Made by a program: the position numbers and the translations under genes
In this document: in pieces, positions 34,413 through 45,201 of the stretch
Numbering within the stretch: the stretch's first letter is position 1
Layout of the letters: each line of letters opens with the position of its first letter
The notes under the pieces: generated by a model
Seen by the model: only the letters and a program-made list of their open reading frames with translations
What the model was told of the DNA's origin: nothing
Database searches by the model: none
Source: Lindgomyces ingoldianus
Taxonomy: Eukaryota; Ascomycota; Dothideomycetes; Pleosporales; Lindgomycetaceae
DNA: 64,000 bases
NCBI RefSeq assembly: GCF_010093535.1
Contig: NW_022985168.1
Location: 473,727-537,726 of the forward strand
Reading direction: 5' to 3'

Positions 34413-36422
34413 TCATTTCTTTTCCGGAACAACATGGATTTCCCAAGCCGCGCCTTCCGTCCCTCTGATTTTCTTCCGCATCTTCGAATCTCCAAGCGGG
34501 CCAGCCGGACTCAGGATACGACTTTTTAGGACGCCCTTCTTCTCTCCATTTTTTAAGTAATTTAGAAACTCAACCGACACATCAACATATTCCGCCAGCG
34601 CGACTTTCGCATTAAGCGACGTCCATGTTGCAATCTTCATAATCCAAGGAATTATTAGCGGCACGTCGGTACACGATGGATGAGCGCTCCCAGCTGCAGC
34701 CATTATTAGCCTTCACATGCATCGAGGATCAGTTTTCGAATCACAGGGCCACTTACCCAACGTCATAAACCACCCCTCCCTAATGTTTTTAACTAAGTCC
34801 TTCACCACAACGAAATGCCATCCCAACTCGTAAAACTTGGTCTGCTTCTCCGTCCACGCCCCCGAATTCATCACCAAGACTGGAAGCCCAACCTCCGTAT
34901 TTAACTTCCCACTCTGCTTCCCCGGATCTAGGGCAATTGCCCCATTGATTGGCATCTCTTCATTTGGCGCGTTCTTCAAGGCTTGAAGCGTGCCTGTTGC
35001 ACCGTACGAATGGCCTACTACGGTGACTGCAGAGATGTTTAGGCGGTCTTTGAAAGCTGGGAGAACGGTGCGGGGGGAATCGGGTTTTAGGTTGATGAGG
35101 AGGTCTCCGTGGCCCGCGTTTAAGAGACGGAAGAGGCGGATCGTTTCTTTGATTTCGGCTTCCCGGAAGGCGAGTTGGGCCGCTATGAGAGATGGGGCTG
35201 TCATTGGGGGGTCGTTTCTAACTTACGGTTAGTCGACTACAACGTTCGTTTAATTTTCACTTTATTCCTCTTGTTCCCTTCCCTAATTGCGTACGGGAGA
35301 ATTTGGGGAGAGTAGAGCGACATAAGGAGATGGATGTGTCAACATACTCTAGATCTTTAAGCCCCAAATGCCAAACCGTCCTCTCACTTCCATCACTCCG
35401 ATGAATAATGGTTCCGGGCCCACTCCCATCCCGATGCTCAATCGCGGCAACTACAACACCATAGCTCGCAACACTCCCCAGATAATGCGAGTAACTCTGC
35501 GACATTCTACCCATACCGTGCGTAAACACTACGCAGGGCAATTCCCCCTTCTCCTCCCCATCCCTGTCTCCGTTCTTCCCCTCTCGTAACTCCACCCCAC
35601 CACCCCCATTACCATTCCCATCCCGCCCACCCTCTCCAACCACCTGACCTAACCCCGCAACCCGCCCCTTCTCACCAACCGCCAATTTCGAAATCTCGCC
35701 GGGGGATAGAAGCGGCGCGTCAACGGTCCCAGGGATCATGATATTGCGACCAAAGAGCCATAAACCGACTGAGAAGAGCGATTGGAGAGGTGGGAAATAA
35801 ATGTTAGCGATGCGGGCGTAGCCGGTGCCGATGAGAGATATGGGTTGCGGTAGCCAGGGGCGAGCGTGCGGTGGGGATCGCGGGGATTTGGGGGATGGTG
35901 CGGGGGGTGTAGAGGGGTAGTAGAGGGTTAGGGCGAGGGTTTGTAACTAGGGGTTTGTTAGGGAGGGGTTGCGGTGGGGTAGTAAAAGTTTGTACGAAGA
36001 AAAATGAGGTATTGGGTGCAGTTGTGAGACAGACAGCAGTCCCAAATTCATATGAAATCTTGAAACCGAAATACGTAGAATACTTAATAAAGCAAAACCA
36101 GAAGAAAGTAAAGCAATCGTGTTCTGCAACCTGAAAATGTTCTTTCCGCTCAGAACGCAACATAACGCAGACAAAAATATCCACTTACCTCAAAAGCCTT
36201 CTCTCCCACCCCCTTCAGCATTACATCCCCAAATCCCTTTATCACTCTCTTCTCAACCTCGACCTCCAAATCTAACACCCCAACATCATACCTTCCCGTA
36301 TACTGTGGCAACCTCCTAGTCGCGGGCGTTAAATTAACCACTAAGATCAGAAATATTAGCAATGCAGACCCCAAAAGAATCAATCGCCGCAACGAGCATC
36401 TCCGAAACCTTGGCCGGAACAT
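34413..36422 (-). CDS. Platelet-activating-factor acetylhydrolase-like lipase (membrane-anchored)
   Basis: Four exons on the minus strand: 36422-36189, 35946-35348, 35217-34757, 34693-34413; 524 residues, frame closing across three introns (240, 130 and 63 bp). The N-terminus has a basic stretch and one signal-anchor helix (LILLGSALLIFLILVV, about residues 14-30). The alpha/beta-hydrolase core contains PCVVFTHGMGRMSQSY (oxyanion region), the nucleophile elbow GHSYG with S348, the LDP acid region and SAHPS, where the catalytic histidine lies in the family. A Gly/Asn-rich insert (about GGRDGNGNGGGG) precedes the core. Family members cleave short or oxidised sn-2 acyl chains from phospholipids. 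It would act at the ER or in the secretory lumen. Converges with the F-box gene at 34289. Confidence 0.88.
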
Positions 36423-38618
36423 GTTGAGAAAGAAAGTAAGAGAAGAAATGAGAAGGTAGACCGGGGGCCCGAGCATGTGTTTATGTCTGGTAGGAGAACA
36501 GCCAGGCTGGCAGATGCGAGAATAGGATTTCGAAGGAATGGACTTGAAACTGTGAGATGGCATGAGTGGATCGGAGTGGTTGGTGCATGATGACAAATGT
36601 GGCTGTGACTGCAGCGGATGACGCATGACAATCTTGGCGATATTTTGGGCATCAAGAAGGATTGTGATTGGTTGGTACGCACGTTAAGGGGTACGAAGAT
36701 TGTGGAAATTTCAGTGATAATGTTTATAGATATAGGTTCGGGGGGGGGCAGAACGTGGTGATTGAAGTTTGGCGCCTCTATGTGAATTGATGACTGTCTT
36801 GGGACTGCTGGAACTCCGTCATGTGTATGACATTATTTTCAAATGGGACTCGTATTATGATGAATTCAATTAAGATTTTCTTAGATACCCCTGCCCGGTT
36901 TCTTTAACCGCGTGCTAAAGCATTACGGGGAGAAGAATGACACACACTGTCTCCATTCCCCAACGCTAGGAGACTACACAATATCACATAACAGAATTCT
37001 GTGTCGTAAGTACCGCAGCACCGAGGAAGAGTCGAACAGCTGAATACTTAGAACTAACTCAAAACTCAAAGTAGGAATCGAGCGCCGGACGGTCTCCCGC
37101 TCTTGCCTACAAACACCCCTCGGCCAAGCTGGTCCTCCAGCGCAGATCAAGCTACATGAAGTTTCCCTCCGGTTTGTTTACTGCCTGCTTGTTCTCCCAC
37201 CCCTGCACCCTGACCTTGTGTCTGGAGGAAACCTGAATCTTAGTTGTGCCGAGAAACCGATCTCTTTTGCCTGCTATTTTACCCAAATCTCATGCCATCT
37301 CACTCTAGATTGTATCAAACCCATGAATCCTTGTCCACTACCAAAGGACGCTTTCCCAAAGCATCTCGTTTTATCTTCCGCGAAAGTTATGAGTCTTGTA
37401 CTGTACACCACCATGATAGGGCCCCTTATCCGAAACTTAAGGCGATGGCGCTGCTCTTCGGAGAAGTTTCTAGAAGTTTGACAGGTGGAGGGATTGGTTT
37501 GGTAGATAGGGCGGTTCTAGAGCCATCGCTTCTGAGTAAGAAGATGGGTTTAGTTGTACCGCTACGGCAGAGGTCTGTCGTGCCCATGTCGCGGCTTGTA
37601 GGGGAAGAGATCCCGCAAGAAGGATAAATGCTTCTCGTGCCCGAGATCTTGCGCCGTAATATAGGAACGCTTGGAGCGCGGTTAAGCTATTATTTCGGCG
37701 TACAGATATGGTCACTCTTTCCCGGACGTCCAAGATGTGTCCCTGGTAGCTCCAAGCTCTCTTGCCTGTTTTGAAAGCAGTCGGCTTGAGGTGTAGGACA
37801 AAGAAGGGGTACCTAAAAGAAGTTCTGTGGTTGAGATGCAGCGCCTCTGCTGCTGCTCCTACCGTCTTCCTTCGCTCGCGCGTATAGCGGCTTGAGGCGC
37901 TCTAGATAGATGGTGTGTTGGGAGCTTCTGAAGATTCTTGTGTTAGCGCGGGATGGAAGGAAATTGATATGGGATTCATCTCCCCGAGGACTGAAGGCGT
38001 AGTTCGCCTTCTGTATGGTGTATCAATGGCGCCAATTGGACTCCCTTACAGAGGCCTCCGCATAATGACTGGCGTTGGCGTGGTCTGGTTGCTCGGCCCC
38101 TGCACTGCTCCTCTAGTGGAGCTGTCCCGGCGGTTGTAACCACGTGACGGGCTCCCTTCACTTTTGCATCTCCCGACGTACAGCTCCTCAGACAGATCCA
38201 TCGCACCCTTGGCAATCATCTCGTAGATCCCTGGCCCATTCCCACCACCATCTCCAATGTCTCTAGTAATTTCCCACTCCCATTACAAAGCTCTCCGCCC
38301 CTTGCTCTTGCGCTGGGTTTCTGAGTGTCAGAAAGAGGCTCTGCAGATAACAAGCAGCTCCTAGCAATAACACCTTTCAAACCCTCTACCTCTAATTCCC
38401 TCTTCAGGTCCTCGCCGCCAAATCAGAGAGCTCGAGCAAGTAGCTCTCAGCTGTCCACACCGCCTCTGCCTCCTAAGGTATATATATACCTGCTACCCAC
38501 CAAGTACCTCTTGGCTCTCTCCCTCCTCTGCCCCATTCCACCCCAACAATAGCAACAACAGCGCGTCTCTCACAGATCGTAGCTTCTCATCATACCCTTC
38601 CTCTGGTATATCTTCGCG
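36423..38618. other. Long intergenic region
   Basis: About 2.2 kb between the PAF-acetylhydrolase gene and the large repeat protein. It contains a run of nine G near 36741. Open frames at 37218-37627 look spurious. From 38330 to 38600 the plus strand is CT-rich with a TATATATA run at about 38479, a good core promoter and 5' UTR for the gene at 38619. Confidence 0.5.
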
Positions 38619-41381
38619 ATGTCTTGCAACAGCAACTTTTGCCTCACCAGCGGCCAGGCTAATTGGATTAGGGGGAGCGACAACATTCCTGCTCCAATTG
38701 GCTTCCTCGGCGACAAGAGTATGCCGACGTACACTGACAGCAGCGCCGCGCCATCTTCCAATAGCGTTGAGCGGAACATTGGCTTTCCCCTCAATAATAG
38801 CATGATGGCGGCTGACAACAACGTCCTCGCCACCAAGCTGGAGCTCTTTGACGAGCACCTTAGTGCTATCTTGAGCGCTGCAGATTATTATGCGTCTACG
38901 TCTTCCATGACGTTCCCTAAGTTTCCGATTCCTGGCGTCGACGACCGCAATGGACGCGCTTCTAGCACTGTGCCTTTGACTTCGCCGCCCCCCAGAAACG
39001 TACCGGGACCCTTGACTGGCCTCAGCCTTTTTGATGATATGATGTCGATGCAGCTTGACAACGCCCCAAGCAACTCCGGTACCGCTATGTATGAGAACCC
39101 TTTCAAAGATGGCTCCCTCCCTCCCACTCCAGCTACTCCTGAAAACCCTTTCTCGGATAAGTTCCAAATTCCCGAGAGCCCACCAGTAACTCCACCGGAC
39201 CAGAGGACCTCTGAAATCACAACTCCCCCTGGCATTCTTTTCACGAATTCCTACGTAGTTGTTCCCGACGGTTGGGCTACCGGCACTTCGCCATGCACTC
39301 GCCGTTTCGAGGTATCCCCAACTCCTATGGGCCCACTCGGGATGGGTCGTGAAGACCTCTCGATCCCTAATGATTCTCCCGTCATCACGGTAGACGGGAA
39401 CGGGTATGGACATTGCAATGATGTCGGCCTCGATGGTATGAGAGGTGACTATGTTCCGGTTGACGACAGCGCCGACAGCGACTACCACGACGGGTCCCCG
39501 GAGAAGAAGAACAAGAAGAAGAAAGCCGGCAAGACTGGTAAGAGTATTGGCAAGGCAAAGGCAAAGGGTAAGGCGAGGGCGAAGGTGATGTACACACCTT
39601 TGACCGTAACAAAGCCAGCTCGAAAGCGGAAGAAAGCTAGAGACTGGAGCGAGAATAAAACTCCCAAGAAACAGCAGGTTGATGAGAAGAGGGTCCTAGG
39701 TTCTGGGGGCGGGCCTATTTCTACCGTCAACAAGTTTAGGGTTGCGATTCAGCCTACTCTTCCGTCTCCCACCTTTCATCCCCTTTCCGGTGGATTCTTT
39801 CATGGAGATCTCGGTGGTGGAAGCAATATACAAGTCCAAGAGTTCCGCCCCTCGACATCTAGTGCCCCAGGTACTCCAAAACCCCAGTCCCAAGAGTTCT
39901 GTAGTCGCTTCAGCGGCCCAGGTCAGCAAGCTAGTTCTTCAACCCCCAATGTTCTCAGCTCACAACAACTCCAGTTCGAAACTTTTAATAGTCATCTCAA
40001 CGATCTGGGTCAAAAGTCCAGTTCCCCGTCTTTGAATATTATAGGTTCCCAGCAGATTCCTTTCCAAGAGTTCAGAGCGTCTATCACCGATCCAGTTCAG
40101 CCGTCTAGTTCCTTATCTTTCAACATTTATGACCTAGATCGTCGGCAATTTTCTTTTCAAGAGTTCGGTACTTCCAGCGAAAATCCAGTTCATCCGTCTA
40201 ATCTCTCGCCTTTCAATATATATGACCCAGATCATCAACAATATCCTTTCAGTGATCCTATCGACGATGCAGTCCAGCAATCCAGTTCTTCCTCTTTCAA
40301 TGGCCCGGATCGTCACCAGTTTTCTTTCAGAGAGTTCGGTACTCTCAGCAACGATCAAGCTCAGCAATACAACTCCCCCTCTTTCAATGACCAACTTCCT
40401 TTCCAAGACTTCAGCAATTTCCTCAACGATGATCAAGTCCAGCGTTCCAATTCAAATTCCCCCTCTTTCGTCTCTCCAGAACGTCAAGCTTGGTCTTTTC
40501 AAGAGTGGCATCCTTCCACTAATGATGAAGCCCACCAGTCTCAGCCTAATTCTCTCGTGACTAATATATCCGGTGATTCCCCTTCTCGGTTTCAGTTTCA
40601 AGAATACGGCAATGGTTTCGGCGGTCCGGGCCAACAGGTTAGCTCCTCCGCTTCGGGATTTCAAGGTCAGGCCTTGTTCCAAGGAGTTGGGATGAATCCT
40701 TTCTCTGGGGACCAAGACAATGACTATGCAGGAGGATACGATCCGCCACCAACCTTCCATCACAGTGTACAACAGAAAATGAGCATGGGCTCAAGCAACA
40801 CCTCCTTTCCCCTACCACCACTGAATGCCTATCAGCAAGCCACCGGCTCCATCAAGCCCTCTGGTAGCCAAGGAATCCGAGATGAGCAAGCCACCGGCGA
40901 TGTCTGGGATAGCGATTGGGAAGACGCCGAGTCAAATTCCACGTCCGAGTATACTGAAACCCCACCCTCGAAGCCTTCTAAGACCTCAACGAAGCCGAAG
41001 TCCATCACCTCCACGCCGAAAAAGATCCCGAACCGCAAATCCCGCGCTCCCCGCGAGAAGTTGCTCAACTGGAAAGACTCCGACAACTACGAAATGCTGC
41101 TCCTCGGCATAGTTGGTGCCTGTGGCGAGCACAACATCCGCATCCCGTTTGCCGCGGCGGCGGAGTTCGCCGGCTTCAACAAGAGCCGAAAGAAGCTGTG
41201 CAGCTCGGGAATGATGCAGCAGGCGCTGATCAAGTTAAAGGAACGAAAAGTCAGTCAGGGGAAGCGGCTACGGAGCCTTCATATGAGCTGGACCAAGAAG
41301 GCGGACGCCGGGTTGCAGCGGCCGGCAAGCCGCGACGCCGGCACCCAGGCCTTAGTGGTAAGTCGGAGGATTGGGAGTTAG
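38619..41381 (+). CDS. Large low-complexity protein with FQEF-type repeats and a conserved C-terminal helix domain
   Basis: Single exon, 920 residues, ATG 38619. Visible parts: a Ser/Pro-rich N-terminus to about 285; a strongly basic segment at about 287-355 (KKNKKKKAGK, KAKAKGKARAK, RKRKKAR), probably a nuclear localisation signal. About ten imperfect repeats of roughly 25-35 residues follow, from about 400 to 695, with QxFQEF followed by Asn/Asp, Gln and Ser/Pro runs (FPFQ, SFREF, SFQEW variants). The C-terminal domain is at about 815-870 (NWKDSDNYEMLLLGIVGACG, then a second helix with MMQQALIKLKERKVSQGK). That C-terminal domain resembles a short helical domain found in many fungal nuclear proteins. 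Function unknown; probably nuclear. A strong GTAAGT at 41359 could be a splice donor giving another C-terminus. Confidence 0.75.
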   Translation: MSCNSNFCLTSGQANWIRGSDNIPAPIGFLGDKSMPTYTDSSAAPSSNSVERNIGFPLNNSMMAADNNVLATKLELFDEHLSAILSAADYYASTSSMTFPKFPIPGVDDRNGRASSTVPLTSPPPRNVPGPLTGLSLFDDMMSMQLDNAPSNSGTAMYENPFKDGSLPPTPATPENPFSDKFQIPESPPVTPPDQRTSEITTPPGILFTNSYVVVPDGWATGTSPCTRRFEVSPTPMGPLGMGREDLSIPNDSPVITVDGNGYGHCNDVGLDGMRGDYVPVDDSADSDYHDGSPEKKNKKKKAGKTGKSIGKAKAKGKARAKVMYTPLTVTKPARKRKKARDWSENKTPKKQQVDEKRVLGSGGGPISTVNKFRVAIQPTLPSPTFHPLSGGFFHGDLGGGSNIQVQEFRPSTSSAPGTPKPQSQEFCSRFSGPGQQASSSTPNVLSSQQLQFETFNSHLNDLGQKSSSPSLNIIGSQQIPFQEFRASITDPVQPSSSLSFNIYDLDRRQFSFQEFGTSSENPVHPSNLSPFNIYDPDHQQYPFSDPIDDAVQQSSSSSFNGPDRHQFSFREFGTLSNDQAQQYNSPSFNDQLPFQDFSNFLNDDQVQRSNSNSPSFVSPERQAWSFQEWHPSTNDEAHQSQPNSLVTNISGDSPSRFQFQEYGNGFGGPGQQVSSSASGFQGQALFQGVGMNPFSGDQDNDYAGGYDPPPTFHHSVQQKMSMGSSNTSFPLPPLNAYQQATGSIKPSGSQGIRDEQATGDVWDSDWEDAESNSTSEYTETPPSKPSKTSTKPKSITSTPKKIPNRKSRAPREKLLNWKDSDNYEMLLLGIVGACGEHNIRIPFAAAAEFAGFNKSRKKLCSSGMMQQALIKLKERKVSQGKRLRSLHMSWTKKADAGLQRPASRDAGTQALVVSRRIGS

Positions 41382-41544
41382 GGGGTATTAGGGGAGGAGG
41401 GAGGAGGGAGAAAAGGGAGGGGCGGAGACGGGGGCGAAGTTAGGGAGAAGTTCGACATGAGATTCTGCAGCACTGCTACAGCAGGACCACCCTAGCAATG
41501 AATCGTGTGCAACTGTACCCTGCGTCATATCTCAGTAAGCGTAG

Positions 41545-43060
41545 TCTAGGTAACATAACAGAACAGTTATAGTACCGTGGGATGCTTGCTAGAATTCACC
41601 TTTCATAAAGGGGATTCAGACTTCCTGCTATGCGAAGTAGCTCGGAGGTTGCAGTTCTCGACTCCAGTTTGAAAAAAATGCTGACAAGTGTGTTAGGAAA
41701 ATATGCTGTAAATCCCTCTACTTATGTTAGAGCTCCGCAGTGATAATTTGGGTACCATCACAGAACAGGGATAGTACTATAAGATCCTTGCTAGAATTCA
41801 TCCTTCGTACAGTGAATTAGACTTCCTGTTATGGGCAAGCAGCCCTCAAGTACGTGGTTCCTAACTTCTAGTCTTAGAGTAATGCTGATGAATGTACTAG
41901 GTAAATATGTAGTGTGTACCTGCACTAGGGTCAAAGCTCTGCAACGGTAGCTTAGGTACCATTCCCGAACAGGCATGGCGATTTAAGATGCTTGCTAGAA
42001 TTTATCGTTTATACAAGGTGTTTAGGGTTCCTTCCATGTATCAGCCTTCCTAGGTATGCGTTTACCATCTCTAGTTCTTACAGGAGTGCTAGCGTCTATC
42101 TTGTTGCAAGGCAACTATGTGTTCTGAACATTCTCAAAATACCTTGTCGGTGGTTTGAGTGGCATTATATATTAAGCAAGGGCCTATTCGACCCTCGCTA
42201 GAATTCGCCGTTAGAATAGTGAAGTCAGACTTCCCACCATGGATCAGCATTCTAAGGTATGAGTCTATTTAGTTCACTCACAACTGCGTATACCCGAAGC
42301 CCTACAACGCTTCGACGATGCCTTCGTTATTGTTATGGAATACTGAATTGTCTGTAAGATTGTTGATGGAATTCACCGTGGATGCAGGAGCGTTAGGGTT
42401 TCCCTCAACGGTTAGCATAATTCTTAGACATATCCTTATTCCTTGCGGTTCCGAAGTCAATGCTTACACTCGTGAATATTCCATCTAGGAGCAGCACGAA
42501 TCCACCGTAGAGGTGGTCTAGTTGACGTTACGGGACAGGCAATGCACCACAAGATCCTTCCTGGAACGAGTTAGAGATTGGTGACAATTAGACTTTCTAC
42601 TGTAAATATAGCGTGATTCTACGATATGTACTCATTGGCCTGAGCTCTTACAGCGATGCTAACATTTGTGCTATGATGCAGCGAAAATTCCAGGCACTCC
42701 ACGGCCGTCGACGGAACGTTGTAGAATAGATAAGGTGCGACCTGGCCCTTGCCGCAATTCGCCCTTCATAAAGGGAGGCCCGGCTGCCTGCTAGGTATTA
42801 GTATAAAACCTAGCTATGCGAACACTCACGGTGCATCATGACATGATGAAATAAAGTCGAGTAACATACTTTTACGGTGGTATGAGTGACGTTGCAGAAC
42901 AGACGACGGGTTCCGCGTTCCTTACTGGGGTGCGCCATCGATACAGGGGAGCCAGCCTTCCTGTCGCGAATTAATGCCGTTTCCAGGCGTGGAAAGCTGA
43001 CAGGGCATCATTCCATATAAGAGTGCGGTCCCCGACCATCTTCCTACTCGCATTCGATAG
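41545..43060. repeat. Array of about eight diverged tandem repeats, 170-205 bp each
   Basis: Each unit has GAACAG, then about 20-30 bases on a GATCCTTGCTAGAATTCACC-like core. This is followed by a TTCATAAAGG-like block and a GACTTCCTGCTATG-like block, with a TGCTGAC/TGCTAAC-like element further on. The core begins at 41588, 41790, 41994, 42197, 42365, 42560, 42751 and 42923. Spacings are therefore 202, 204, 203, 168, 195, 191 and 172. The first four copies are closest to one another; later copies drift (for example GATGGAATTC, CCTGGAACGA). All copies have the same orientation. There is no long ORF. No known RNA gene or element fits. Confidence 0.8.
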
Positions 43061-43323
43061 TTGTACAACACTATTGCTAAAAAGAAGCATCCGACCTGGC
43101 CACCATCGGGCCTTGTCGAACACCAAAGACAAAAGCACAAGGTAGAAGCGCAGGAATGGCTTAGAAAGACTGGGTATTTCAGTCTGCCTAGTCAGCTACG
43201 GGGGTGAGCTTAGGGGAGCCGGAGAAATGCGTAATAAAGTTTGGATGGGTGGAGAACGCGATACGCAAAGAGAAGATTAAAGAGTATCTCAAGGACAAAG
43301 CAAATCCTAAATGGGAACTGGGA

Positions 43324-44000
43324 AATCAATGAATGTTAAGGGAGGGCTACCACGGTCACCATAGATGTGATCGAGGTCAAGGGATGGGTCTTGGCGCCTT
43401 TGGAGGCATGGGCTAAGTAGGCGACATAGCTATCATGGGGGGTGATGGTGGTATTCCAAGTGGATGAGGCTAAAGGCTGTTTGGAGGACCGCAAGACGGA
43501 GGATTTGGAGGGGTACAAGGTGGAGGACTCGGAGAAGGCTTGAACACAGGAGTTTCCGGGTCTGTCTATCGAGGGCAAGGAGGACTCGGCGGGGGATTCA
43601 ACGTGCATGCTTGGTTGGGTGGATTCGACCAAAGTGGAAGCCAAAGTTTTGGGCAGCAAGTGCAGCCGGCGGTCGACCACGACCCTCTGGTATGATGGAA
43701 CCAAGGCGGCAACCAAGGTGGTGCCCAAGAACAGTGTTCCCCAGGGAGATCCATTCACACTAGAACCCCCCAAAATTGCGCTTCAGGGTAACCCGCTCGC
43801 AGGCAGGGGCCATCTCGACTTTGCGGTCCCTCAACAACCTAACCCGAACCCCGCGCACGCCCCGACAGGAGTTGCCAGCACGTACAACCCCGCCTTTACT
43901 GCCTCCTCTTTCAGCGCTAGTGGCAAGGAGGAATTGAGCTTCCAAGACAACAGTCCAAAGAATGTCGGTCTAAAAAGTGTCGGCTCACGACTTCCAATGG
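43324..44000 (+). pseudogene. Possible decayed Gly/Gln-rich coding region
   Basis: One plus-strand frame reads GYHGHHRCDRGQGMGLGAF, then GGMG, a stop, and after two more stops GGPQDGGFGGVQGGGLGEG, GGLGGGFNVHAWLGGFDQSG and SQSFGQQVQPAV. It is interrupted and lacks a start. The composition recalls Gly-rich fungal proteins and the Gln/Phe repeats of the neighbouring 920-residue protein. This may be coincidence in purine-rich DNA. A competing open frame (43607-44242) has no protein-like features. Confidence 0.3.
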
Positions 44001-45201
44001 AGGCACAATGCTGGAAGACAACCCGCGTTGCCGGTATCTCGTCGAGCAGCCCCTTCGTAAAGAGTTCGAGGCTCGATTGCGAAAAAGCGGCAATAGCTGG
44101 CTGCTGCCAGGAGCTTCTCTCGGACCAGGTGAGAAAGAGGAGTCGTGCTCCACCTACTGAACGGGAAGCCGGACTAATATCTCAGCTTCATACTACACAA
44201 TCATCCCGCAGTAGTTACACTAGCGAAAGAAGCCATGAATAAAGCAAGAGACACACGTAGTCAGAATCCTGGAGATGTTAAATAGAAATTGTCCGAGCAA
44301 TGCAGGTGTCTAAGGTTTCGACGGAGCTGTGGGACAGTTCTTGGGGTAAGGCATACTTTTTGCAGGAGAATGGCTGCACCCTACGTTGTACGTTGGAGGT
44401 GGGGACACTGTAGGGGAGGGAGTGGCAATTGGCACGGGAGAAAGTAAGTTCAAAGGAAGTTACTTTATACTTGCAGTGAAGACCTGAGGACTACACAAGT
44501 AGATAACTTACGGTAATTGATTCATTTCAAGTGAAAAGGTCTAGGAAGCTTTAGAAGGTCTAGAACAGTTCAAGTAAAATAACAGAATAGGCCCCAGAAG
44601 GACTACAACGCTGAGGTAGACTCTCCTCTCATCCGGTAAGGGGAGCATTCTTATGACGAGGTTTTGTTTACAACTCACATGTACATGAAGCGTCTATTTC
44701 CGATCCCAACCACCAACAACTTCGATATACTCCCTCACGCGTTACACACAGGCAACGTAGTCTGCACAATGTATGTCAGGGGCAACATGGGAGTTGCGTG
44801 GATACAGCTAAGGTTGAAAGTTGAGTGGATCACGATAGAGCATGATTAACTGAAAGAAGATCAATATGACATGCTAAAGATGCAATCACTACTATGAATA
44901 ATAGAGATGGTGATATTCAACGATTTGGTGGTAGTGGTGGCGGATAGGTGTGGGCGGTGAAGAGTGAGGCGATGTCCAGGCTCAACCGAGGTCATCTGTG
45001 ACAGGGGTCCACCAACGCCAAGATATTCGAGATCTTTCCGAGCAATTTTTTTAGGAGCAGAGAGACCATCGCCGATATTCGTCCCCAATTCCTCCCACCA
45101 TCACCAGCCATCTCTTGTTCTTCCCCTTGTGCATTCTACTGGAGTCTAGGAGCACGGCCTGAGCCTTGGAACTTCCCTGTCTACATCTCTCTTCCATCAC
45201 A
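44001..45201. other. Intergenic region and HSP60 promoter
   Basis: About 1.2 kb with no supported gene. The last 200 bp are CT-rich before the HSP60 start. I looked for GAAnnTTC-type heat-shock elements and saw only an imperfect GGAACTTCC near 45165. Confidence 0.45.

Noticed and set aside
38493..39488. 331-codon minus-strand frame
   Set aside because: Antisense of the 920-residue gene; composition is that of a mirror frame, and no promoter or domain supports it.
41545..43060. CRISPR-like array
   Set aside because: Units are about 200 bp and diverged throughout, with no short identical repeats and unique spacers; the host is a eukaryote.
43607..44242. 211-codon plus-strand frame
   Set aside because: No protein-like motifs; the Gly-rich reading in another frame looks more like former coding sequence, though also weak.
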